NCBI GenBank assembly: GCA_021463315.1 | Contig: JAJTXO010000243.1 | Span: 1 to 6,276 of the forward strand | Length of the DNA: 6,276 nucleotides | Direction: 5' to 3' | DNA from: Caldilineales bacterium | Lineage (GTDB): Bacteria > Chloroflexota > Anaerolineae > JAAEKA01 | In this document: piece by piece, positions 1-6,276 of the stretch | How the letters are laid out: each line of letters starts with the position of its first letter | How positions within the stretch are numbered: the stretch's first letter is position 1 | Made by a program: the position numbers and the translations under genes | Notes under the pieces: generated by a model | Databases searched by the model: none | Told to the model about the DNA's origin: nothing | The model's input: the letters and a program-made list of their open reading frames with translations, nothing else

Positions 1-860
1 CCATCGAAGGCGACTCTGAGCACATGGTAGCCAAAGCCATCCGCCAGACCGCGGCCGAGCGCGAGCTGGCCCTGCCCGCGGTAAGCAGCTTCGAGGCGCT
101 CAAAGGCCGTGGCGTCCGAGCCAGCGTGAATGGTCAAACCGCTTACGCCGGCGGCCCCCGCCTGTTGGAGATGCTGGAACTGCGCCTTGCCGGTCCCATC
201 GCTGCCTTCACGCAGGAAGCCGGGCGCAAAGGCCAGAGCGTGATCTACCTGGTGCATGATGGCCAGATCGCCGCCGCCTTCGCCCTGGCCGATGTTATCC
301 GGCCCGAAAGCCGGCAAGCTGTGCAGCGGCTGCACGAGCTGGGCGTGCAGGTGGCCATGCTCACTGGCGACAGCCAGGCCGTGGCCCAAGCCGTGGCCGA
401 CGAACTGGGCATCGACCAGGTCTTCGCCGAAGTGCTGCCGGAGCACAAGGACCAGAAGGTGGCGGAGTTGCAGGCCCAGGGCAGGCGGGTGGCTATGGTC
501 GGCGACGGCGTCAACGATGCGCCAGCCCTGACGCGGGCCAATGTTGGGATCGCCATCGGCAGCGGCACCGACGTGGCCGTGGAGTCGGCGGGCATCATCC
601 TGGTGCAGAGCAACCCGCTGGACGTGGTCAAGATCTTCGAGCTAAGCCGGGCCAGCTACCGCAAGATGATCGAGAACCTGGTCTGGGCCACAGGCTACAA
701 TGTGATCGCCATCCCGCTGGCGGCCGGCGTGCTCTATCCGGCCTTCGGCATCCTGCTCTCCCCGGCAGTGGGTGCGCTGTTCATGTCGTTGAGCACCATC
801 ATTGTCGCCGTCAATGCCCAGCTTTTGCGCCGTGTCAAACTGGGCGTGACGGCGGCGTGA
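1..860 (+). CDS. Copper-type P1B ATPase (CopB-like), C-terminal part, 5' truncated by window
   Basis: Membrane pump that uses ATP to move a heavy metal, probably copper, out of the cytoplasm. The frame is open from base 3, so ATG 24 is internal and the start is outside the window; about 285 codons of a normally 650-800 residue protein remain. Seen in order: the nucleotide-binding motif SEH at 15-23, followed by Met instead of the usual Pro; the hinge motif MLTGD at 357-371; and GDGVNDAP at 501-524. Membrane helix 7 carries N-x6-YN-x4-P (675-716) and helix 8 carries MSLSTIIVAVNA (783-818). The helix 8 pattern MSxSTxxVAxNA is the published signature of the P1B-3 (CopB) subgroup, as opposed to the MxxSS of CopA. 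The DKTGT phosphorylation site and the CPH/CPC helix 6 motif lie upstream and cannot be checked, so metal specificity is inferred. It is the first visible gene of a four-gene run; the cytochrome follows after 24 bases. Confidence 0.93.
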   Translation, partial: IEGDSEHMVAKAIRQTAAERELALPAVSSFEALKGRGVRASVNGQTAYAGGPRLLEMLELRLAGPIAAFTQEAGRKGQSVIYLVHDGQIAAAFALADVIRPESRQAVQRLHELGVQVAMLTGDSQAVAQAVADELGIDQVFAEVLPEHKDQKVAELQAQGRRVAMVGDGVNDAPALTRANVGIAIGSGTDVAVESAGIILVQSNPLDVVKIFELSRASYRKMIENLVWATGYNVIAIPLAAGVLYPAFGILLSPAVGALFMSLSTIIVAVNAQLLRRVKLGVTAA

Positions 861-870
861 TTTGGTGTCT

Positions 871-875
871 GGAGG
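871..875 (+). promoter_or_regulatory. Shine-Dalgarno site of the cytochrome gene
   Basis: GGAGG lies nine bases before GTG 885. The only in-frame stop upstream is the ATPase TGA at 858-860, and no other start codon lies between, so this site fixes the GTG start. Confidence 0.75.
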
Positions 876-884
876 TCTGAGATA

Positions 885-1292
885 GTGAGAAGAGCCATCG
901 TGCTGCTGTCGTTGCTGGTCCTGGCTGGCTGCGCTCGCGGACAAGAACTGCCGGCAACGGGCGCCAATGCGCAGCAACCTGTTGCCGGAAACTCCCTTGG
1001 CCGCGACGTCTACCTGCGCACCTGCGCAGCCTGCCATGGCCCTGACGGCGAGGGGTACGCCAACCAATACAAAGCGCCGGCGCTGGACCCTACGGAACAC
1101 GCCTGGCATCACCCGGATGGCCAGATCCAGCGCCTCATCCGCGACGGCGGCGCGGTCATGCCGGCCCTGGGCGACCAGCTCAGCCCGAAGGAAATCGTCG
1201 CGGTCATCACCTACCTGCACACGCTGTGGACACCTGTACAGCTCGAACGCCAGCAGGCCAGCAGCGCGTTCGATCCGCTGCAAAGCCCCTGA
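885..1292 (+). CDS. Lipoprotein class I c-type cytochrome (single heme)
   Basis: Predicted small electron carrier anchored by lipid to the outer face of the cytoplasmic membrane; 135 residues from GTG 885. The N-terminus is a short basic, hydrophobic signal ending in the lipobox LAGC (residues 13-16), with Cys16 as the likely lipidated residue. Next comes a low-complexity linker (about 17-36). The heme-binding motif CAACH is at residues 47-51 (1023-1037), and Met92 in GGAVMP is the probable sixth heme ligand. The segment SPKEIVAVITYLHTLW is the usual C-terminal helix of class I cytochromes c. The gene sits 24 bases after the copper ATPase, in the same reading frame, and 4 bases before the DUF2085 gene, so co-transcription and translational coupling are likely. 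The redox partner is unknown; a terminal oxidase or an extracytoplasmic copper or redox protein is possible. The family call is firm, the role is inferred. Confidence 0.9.
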   Translation: MRRAIVLLSLLVLAGCARGQELPATGANAQQPVAGNSLGRDVYLRTCAACHGPDGEGYANQYKAPALDPTEHAWHHPDGQIQRLIRDGGAVMPALGDQLSPKEIVAVITYLHTLWTPVQLERQQASSAFDPLQSP

Positions 1293-1296
1293 CATC

Positions 1297-2061
1297 ATGG
1301 CTCGACTCGATGAAACTATCCGACGCCGTTGGCTAGCCCTTCTCATCCTGGCGCTGGGCGTTTGGACGCTGACGCCCTGGCTGGCCCCGCTCTTCATGCA
1401 TTGGGGCTGGACCGGCCCCGGCCGGCTGATCTATACGCTCTATGCCGCCTTCTGCCACCAGATGCCGCAGCGCTCCTGGTTCTTCTTCGGCCCCAAGCTG
1501 AGCTATTCCCTGGCCGAGGTCCAGGCTGTTTGGCCGGAACCCGCGACGGTCTGGGGGCTGCGCGGCTTCGTCGGCACGGCCGACATGGGCTGGAAACTGG
1601 CCTGGTCCGACCGCATGGTCAGCTTCTACGGTGGTCTCTTCCTCTTCAGTCTGTTCTATGTCCTGTTGCGCGGCCCGATCAGGCGGAGCAGTTGGCGCTT
1701 GAGCTGGCGTTGGCTGCTGGTGTTGCTTCTGCCCCTTGCTTTGGACGGCATGACACACATGGTCAGCGATCTGGCCGGCATCGGCGTGGGCTTCCGGGAG
1801 ACCAACGCCTGGCTGGCCGCGCTGACCGGCAACGCGTTGCCGGCCACCTTCTACGCCGGGGACGCCTGGAGTTCCTTCAACGCTATCCTGCGCTTGGTCA
1901 CCGGTTTACTGGGCAGCTTCGCGTTGATATTCTGGGCCTTGCCCTTACTCGATGGCATCTATCAGCCTGGCCGGGAAACGATCAACAACCTGGTGACAGA
2001 AGATCGGATGTCGCGGTCCGATAACGAGAATGCCTCAATACATCAACCTGATATCCCCTGA
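1297..2061 (+). CDS. DUF2085 family polytopic membrane protein
   Basis: Integral membrane protein of unknown function, 254 residues from ATG 1297. No Shine-Dalgarno is visible and the cytochrome stop is only 4 bases upstream, so translation is probably coupled. Hydrophobic segments lie at about residues 12-34, 108-124, 139-149 and 197-218. The DUF2085 hallmark FCHQxPQRS is at 52-60 (Cys53, His54; Cys codon at 1453-1455), followed by LALDGMTH at 147-154, RETN at 167-170 and LRLVTG at 198-203. In the family's usual form a second Cys (as in CARxTG) follows the first; the matching stretch here appears to be AWSDRMVSFYGG (102-113), without Cys. The C-terminal 20 or so residues are polar and likely cytoplasmic or disordered. 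The conserved Cys/His suggest metal or redox chemistry, but no function is established to my knowledge. The downstream DUF3105 gene begins 15 bases after the stop. Confidence 0.85.
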   Translation: MARLDETIRRRWLALLILALGVWTLTPWLAPLFMHWGWTGPGRLIYTLYAAFCHQMPQRSWFFFGPKLSYSLAEVQAVWPEPATVWGLRGFVGTADMGWKLAWSDRMVSFYGGLFLFSLFYVLLRGPIRRSSWRLSWRWLLVLLLPLALDGMTHMVSDLAGIGVGFRETNAWLAALTGNALPATFYAGDAWSSFNAILRLVTGLLGSFALIFWALPLLDGIYQPGRETINNLVTEDRMSRSDNENASIHQPDIP

Positions 2062-2064
2062 TTC

Positions 2065-2070
2065 GAGAGG
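2065..2070 (+). promoter_or_regulatory. Shine-Dalgarno site of the DUF3105 gene
   Basis: GAGAGG lies six bases before ATG 2077, directly after the DUF2085 stop. It supports the chosen start and independent ribosome loading within the run. Confidence 0.7.
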
Positions 2071-2076
2071 ACACTG

Positions 2077-2664
2077 ATGACAACCAAAACTAAAACGCCC
2101 AAAGAACCTTCGTCTAGCACAGGCAACCGCCGTGCAATCGCGCAGGAGGAGCGGCGCAAAAAGCAACGCCGTCAGCGGCTGGTGTACACCACCGCCGGCA
2201 TTGCTCTGGCTGCGATCCTGGCCTTTTTCGTTATTCGGGCGTTGGCCACGCCCGCGCCCGGCGAGGCTGTCCGCACCCAAGGCAACGCTCACATCACGGA
2301 AGCTCAGATGGGCCAGTTTGTCTACAACACCACGCCACCCACCTCCGGGCCGCACCTGGGCAGCATCGCTCGCTGGGGCATCCATACGGAACCGGTACCC
2401 AACGAACTCCAGCTTCACAACCTGGAGGACGGCGGCGTCATGGTGCAATACAACTGCCCCGACGGCTGCGACGATCTGGTGGCTCAGCTCAGCGAGATCG
2501 TTGCGCGCTACAGCGAACAAGTGATCCTGGCGCCTTATCCCGACATGGACTCCACCATTGCCCTGACGGCCTGGGGCCGCATCGACACCTTCGACGCCTT
2601 CGACCAGGAACGCATCGAGCGTTTCATCAAAGCTTACCGGGGCATCGATCACCATCGGGGGTGA
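2077..2664 (+). CDS. DUF3105 family membrane-anchored protein with CxxxC motif
   Basis: Protein of unknown function, 195 residues. A polar, strongly basic N-terminus (residues 1-34, with EERRKKQRRQRR-like charge) precedes one membrane helix at about 36-55. The basic side stays in the cytoplasm, so the rest should face outward. The outer domain carries DUF3105 hallmarks: YNTTPPTSGPH at 83-93, the WG pair at 100-101, and HNLEDGGVMVQY at 114-125, which corresponds to the family's LEHGGV-like motif. A pair Cys127-x3-Cys131 (CPDGC) follows immediately. CxxxC is the copper-binding spacing known from Sco-type proteins, and His93, His103 and His114 lie nearby, but there is no overall Sco resemblance. 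It is the last gene of the run that starts with the copper ATPase. Copper binding or delivery is inference; a role in cell-envelope redox or simple structural disulfide formation is equally compatible. Confidence 0.85.
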   Translation: MTTKTKTPKEPSSSTGNRRAIAQEERRKKQRRQRLVYTTAGIALAAILAFFVIRALATPAPGEAVRTQGNAHITEAQMGQFVYNTTPPTSGPHLGSIARWGIHTEPVPNELQLHNLEDGGVMVQYNCPDGCDDLVAQLSEIVARYSEQVILAPYPDMDSTIALTAWGRIDTFDAFDQERIERFIKAYRGIDHHRG

Positions 2665-2666
2665 TC
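2647..2666 (+). repeat. Small stem-loop straddling the DUF3105 stop codon
   Basis: Perfect 7-bp inverted repeat, GATCACC (2647-2653) and GGTGATC (2660-2666), with a 6-base loop. The TGA stop (2662-2664) lies in the right arm. No T-run follows, so it is not a classical terminator; it may protect the mRNA 3' end or be chance. Confidence 0.4.
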
Positions 2667-2787
2667 CTCGGCAGAAGAGGGGGAAGCATCATCCAGAGCA
2701 CCTGTCTTCACCTTAGCCAACCAACAGGTAAGCCTGACGTCACAGCCAGGCGTTTCTGTAGCTACTCATCACAAATTACCGAGAAAT

Positions 2788-2815
2788 GCGAGGCTCGGCC
2801 AGCGTCGGGCCTCGC
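2788..2815 (+). repeat. GC-rich stem-loop in the spacer, possible weak terminator
   Basis: GCGAGGC (2788-2794) pairs with GCCTCGC (2809-2815) across a 14-base loop. No T-run follows. It could help end the upstream transcript or sit in the 5' leader of tkt; the sequence alone does not decide. Confidence 0.35.
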
Positions 2816-2913
2816 CAACTCACGCGCCAGCTGTTCAACCGTGTAGACAACGCCAAGTAAGACCACAACCTCGGATCGCGTCCAGGTGGGTGAACGAGAC
2901 AAGCTATCAAGAC

Positions 2914-2919
2914 AAGGAG
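2914..2919 (+). promoter_or_regulatory. Shine-Dalgarno site that decides the tkt start
   Basis: AAGGAG lies six bases before GTG 2926. The alternative in-frame GTG at 2890 has no such site and would put this motif inside the coding region, so 2926 is preferred. Confidence 0.85.
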
Positions 2920-2925
2920 ACTTTT

Positions 2926-4941
<2,016 letters not shown>

Positions 4942-4950
4942 GCGCAGGAC

Positions 4951-4984
4951 AGTTGCCCGGCACTACGGAAAGTGCCGGGCAACT
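4951..4984 (+). promoter_or_regulatory. Perfect 14-bp stem-loop between tkt and tal
   Basis: AGTTGCCCGGCACT (4951-4964) and AGTGCCGGGCAACT (4971-4984) are exact reverse complements with a 6-base loop, ACGGAA. It begins 9 bases after the tkt stop and ends 29 bases before the tal start. The bases after it (CCATACGAGTATTTGAG) contain no real T-run, so it is not a textbook intrinsic terminator. Likely roles are a partial terminator, or an mRNA-processing or stabilising hairpin that sets the tkt:tal ratio. The structure is certain from sequence; the role is inferred. Confidence 0.7.
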
Positions 4985-4998
4985 CCATACGAGTATTT

Positions 4999-5005
4999 GA
5001 GAGGA
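4999..5005 (+). promoter_or_regulatory. Shine-Dalgarno site of the tal gene
   Basis: GAGAGGA lies eight bases before ATG 5014. It favours this start over the in-frame GTG 4972, which lies inside the right arm of the stem-loop and has no ribosome site. Confidence 0.8.
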
Positions 5006-5013
5006 CAACACTC

Positions 5014-6174
5014 ATGACAGACAAACGTTTGGCTCAACTTCACGACCTCGGCCAGTCCATCTGGTTCGACTTCATTCGCCGGGCCTTCATCCAGAACGGC
5101 GAGTTGCAGGACCTGGTCGATCAGGGCGTACGGGGCGTCACCTCGAACCCCTCGATCTTCGAGAAGGCCATCGCCGGCAGCGCGGACTACGACGCCGCCC
5201 TTCGCCCGTTGGTGGAGGCAGGCAAGGACGTGGACGAAATCTACGAGGCCCTGGCCCTGGCCGACATCCAGGCGGCCGCCGACATTCTTCGACCGTTGTT
5301 CGACCAGAGCGCTGGGCGCGACGGCTTCGTCAGCCTGGAGGTCAGCCCCACCCTGGCCCACGACACCGCCAACACGATCAGCGAGGCCCGGCGGCTGCAC
5401 GCTGCGCTGGGCCGGCCCAACGTGATGATCAAGGTGCCGGCCACGGCCGCGGGCCTGCCGGCCGTCACCGCCCTGATCGGCGATGGCATCAGCGTCAACG
5501 TCACCCTAATCTTCTCAGCCGCGCAGTACGAAACCGTGGCCGAAGCCTATTTGGCCGGGCTGGAGCGGTTGGCTGATAGAGGCGGCGATCTGAGCCGAGT
5601 GGCCTCGGTGGCATCTTTCTTCGTCAGCCGCGTGGACACAGCCGTGGATGCCGAACTGGACAGACTTGGCGAGCGAACGTTGCAGGGCAAGATCGCCATT
5701 GCGAACTCCAAAGCCGCTTACGCCCGCTTCCAGGCGCTGTTCGGCGGCCAGCGCTGGGCGCGCTTGGTTGCGCAGGGTGCGCGTGTGCAGCGCCCGCTGT
5801 GGGCCAGCACGGGAACGAAGAACCCGGCCTATCCCGACACTCTCTACGTGGATGCCCTGATCGGCCCCGACACGGTCAACACCGTGCCGCCGGCCACGCT
5901 CGACGCCTTCCTGGATCACGGTCGTGTGGCGGCGACCCTGGAGCAGGACCTGGATGAGGCGCTGGCCGACCTGGACCGCCTGGCCGAGCTGGGCATCGAC
6001 CTGGATGCCATCGCCGGCCAGTTGCTGGACGACGGCGTGGCGGCCTTCGCTAAGTCCTTTGAGACCTTGCTGGCCAGCGTTGCGGCCAAGCGGGCGAAGC
6101 TGCTGGCCGCCAGGCCAGCGCTCTCTGCCAGCCAGGGCGTCTTTCAGCCTCGGGCCGACGCCGTGCCGGTCTGA
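5014..6174 (+). CDS. tal: Transaldolase (long, mycobacterial-type)
   Basis: Cytoplasmic enzyme that transfers a dihydroxyacetone unit from sedoheptulose-7-P to glyceraldehyde-3-P, giving erythrose-4-P and fructose-6-P. It has 386 residues from ATG 5014. Seen: SIWFDFI with Asp19 near the N-terminus; GVTSNPSIFEKAI starting at 41, a family signature; VMIKVPAT with Lys140 (codon 5431-5433) as the Schiff-base lysine; the GISVNVTLIFS strand; SFFVSRVDTAVD; and RPLWASTGTKNP followed by TLYVDALIGPDTVNTVPP. Length and these motifs fit the 360-390 residue transaldolase form found in Actinobacteria, Cyanobacteria and Chloroflexota rather than the 220-residue or E. coli forms. Some relatives are fused to glucose-6-phosphate isomerase; this one stops at 6174 without the fusion. 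The last 20 or so residues are a poorly conserved tail. The gene pairs functionally with the upstream tkt, supplying the second half of the sugar rearrangement. The assignment is secure. Confidence 0.96.
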   Translation: MTDKRLAQLHDLGQSIWFDFIRRAFIQNGELQDLVDQGVRGVTSNPSIFEKAIAGSADYDAALRPLVEAGKDVDEIYEALALADIQAAADILRPLFDQSAGRDGFVSLEVSPTLAHDTANTISEARRLHAALGRPNVMIKVPATAAGLPAVTALIGDGISVNVTLIFSAAQYETVAEAYLAGLERLADRGGDLSRVASVASFFVSRVDTAVDAELDRLGERTLQGKIAIANSKAAYARFQALFGGQRWARLVAQGARVQRPLWASTGTKNPAYPDTLYVDALIGPDTVNTVPPATLDAFLDHGRVAATLEQDLDEALADLDRLAELGIDLDAIAGQLLDDGVAAFAKSFETLLASVAAKRAKLLAARPALSASQGVFQPRADAVPV

Positions 6175-6231
6175 TCGGTGAGCAGTATGTTTGGCGACTG
6201 GCCCCGGGGTACGTGAACACTTGACTATCAG

Positions 6232-6270
6232 GGGCGGGGCGGCGGCCAATGGAGTCCGTCGCTCCCGCCC
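6232..6270 (+). terminator. Long GC-rich stem-loop downstream of tal, possible transcript end
   Basis: Bases 6232-6245 pair with 6256-6270 through 14 pairs (12 Watson-Crick, two G-U) with one bulged C at 6262 and a 10-base loop. It starts 57 bases after the tal stop. The window ends 6 bases after it (GTCCAA), so a following T-run cannot be excluded. A Rho-independent-like or Rho-assisted terminator is plausible. The 102-base tail (6175-6276) shows no gene; CCCCGGGG at 6202-6209 is a short palindrome. Confidence 0.4.
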
Positions 6271-6276
6271 GTCCAA

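Larger units (their letters stand above)
2665..2925. other. Intergenic spacer between the ATPase/DUF run and tkt
   Basis: A 261-base stretch without a convincing gene, noticeably less GC-rich than its surroundings in places (for example 2761-2787). It holds an 8-base palindrome TGACGTCA (2735-2742) and one GC-rich stem-loop (2788-2815). TAGACA at 2844-2849 resembles a -35 box but has no acceptable -10 at the right distance. The tkt promoter is probably here but cannot be placed. A 61-codon open frame from GTG 2661 to 2846 overlaps the DUF3105 stop; it lacks a ribosome site and recognisable composition and is not called. Confidence 0.6.

Noticed and set aside
951..988. 8-base inverted repeat CCGGCAAC / GTTGCCGG within the cytochrome gene
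   Set aside because: Short arms and a 22-base loop inside coding sequence are consistent with chance in GC-rich DNA.
642..1397. 251-codon open frame on the - strand across the ATPase end, cytochrome and DUF2085 start
   Set aside because: It covers three well-supported + strand genes and has no recognisable domain.
2661..2846. 61-codon open frame from GTG 2661 in the spacer
   Set aside because: It overlaps the DUF3105 stop, has no ribosome site of its own, and its product has no recognisable motif; it fills a spacer that looks non-coding.
2844..2872. TAGACA as a -35 promoter box for tkt
   Set aside because: The bases 16-18 positions downstream (around AACCTC) do not resemble a -10 box.
2890..2925. 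Earlier GTG start for transketolase
   Set aside because: It has no Shine-Dalgarno, adds 12 residues without family support, and would bury the good AAGGAG site before GTG 2926.
4972..5013. Earlier GTG start for transaldolase
   Set aside because: The codon lies inside the right arm of the stem-loop and lacks a ribosome site; ATG 5014 has GAGAGGA at the right spacing.
5515..6276. 253-codon open frame on the - strand opposite tal
   Set aside because: Shadow of the transaldolase gene; arginine- and glycine-rich composition with no motif.

Overview
The window is GC-rich, densely coding DNA with every real gene on the + strand. It most likely comes from a bacterium of the Chloroflexota (Anaerolineae/Caldilineae-like). 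That assignment is inference. It rests on base composition, on the pairing of a DUF2085 membrane protein with a DUF3105 protein, on the style of these proteins, and on a mycobacterial-type (long) transaldolase beside transketolase. No rRNA, tRNA, CRISPR array, insertion sequence or phage gene is visible.

Region 1 (1-2664) is a tight four-gene run. It opens with the 3' part of a copper-type P1B ATPase (CopB-like; the N-terminus and phosphorylation site lie off the window). After a 24-base gap comes a small lipoprotein c-type cytochrome. Four bases later a DUF2085 polytopic membrane protein starts, and 15 bases after that a DUF3105 protein with one N-terminal membrane anchor and a CxxxC pair. 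Spacing and Shine-Dalgarno sites suggest one transcript. All four products are membrane-embedded or membrane-anchored, and the soluble parts of the cytochrome and the DUF3105 protein are predicted to face outward. A role in copper handling or respiratory redox chemistry at the cell surface is a reasonable but unproven hypothesis.

Region 2 (2665-2925) is a 261-base spacer. I see no convincing gene or consensus promoter in it, only a GC-rich stem-loop near its middle. It probably separates two transcription units.

Region 3 (2926-6174) holds transketolase (GTG start with a strong Shine-Dalgarno) and transaldolase. Together they carry out the sugar-rearranging half of the non-oxidative pentose phosphate pathway, linking pentose phosphates to fructose-6-phosphate and glyceraldehyde-3-phosphate. 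A perfect 14-bp stem-loop sits between them. Region 4 (6175-6276) is non-coding and contains a long GC-rich stem-loop that may end the transcript.

The enzymes are ordinary. The less described material is the cytochrome-DUF2085-DUF3105 group next to a copper ATPase, plus the intercistronic RNA structures. I did not find a clearly novel system.
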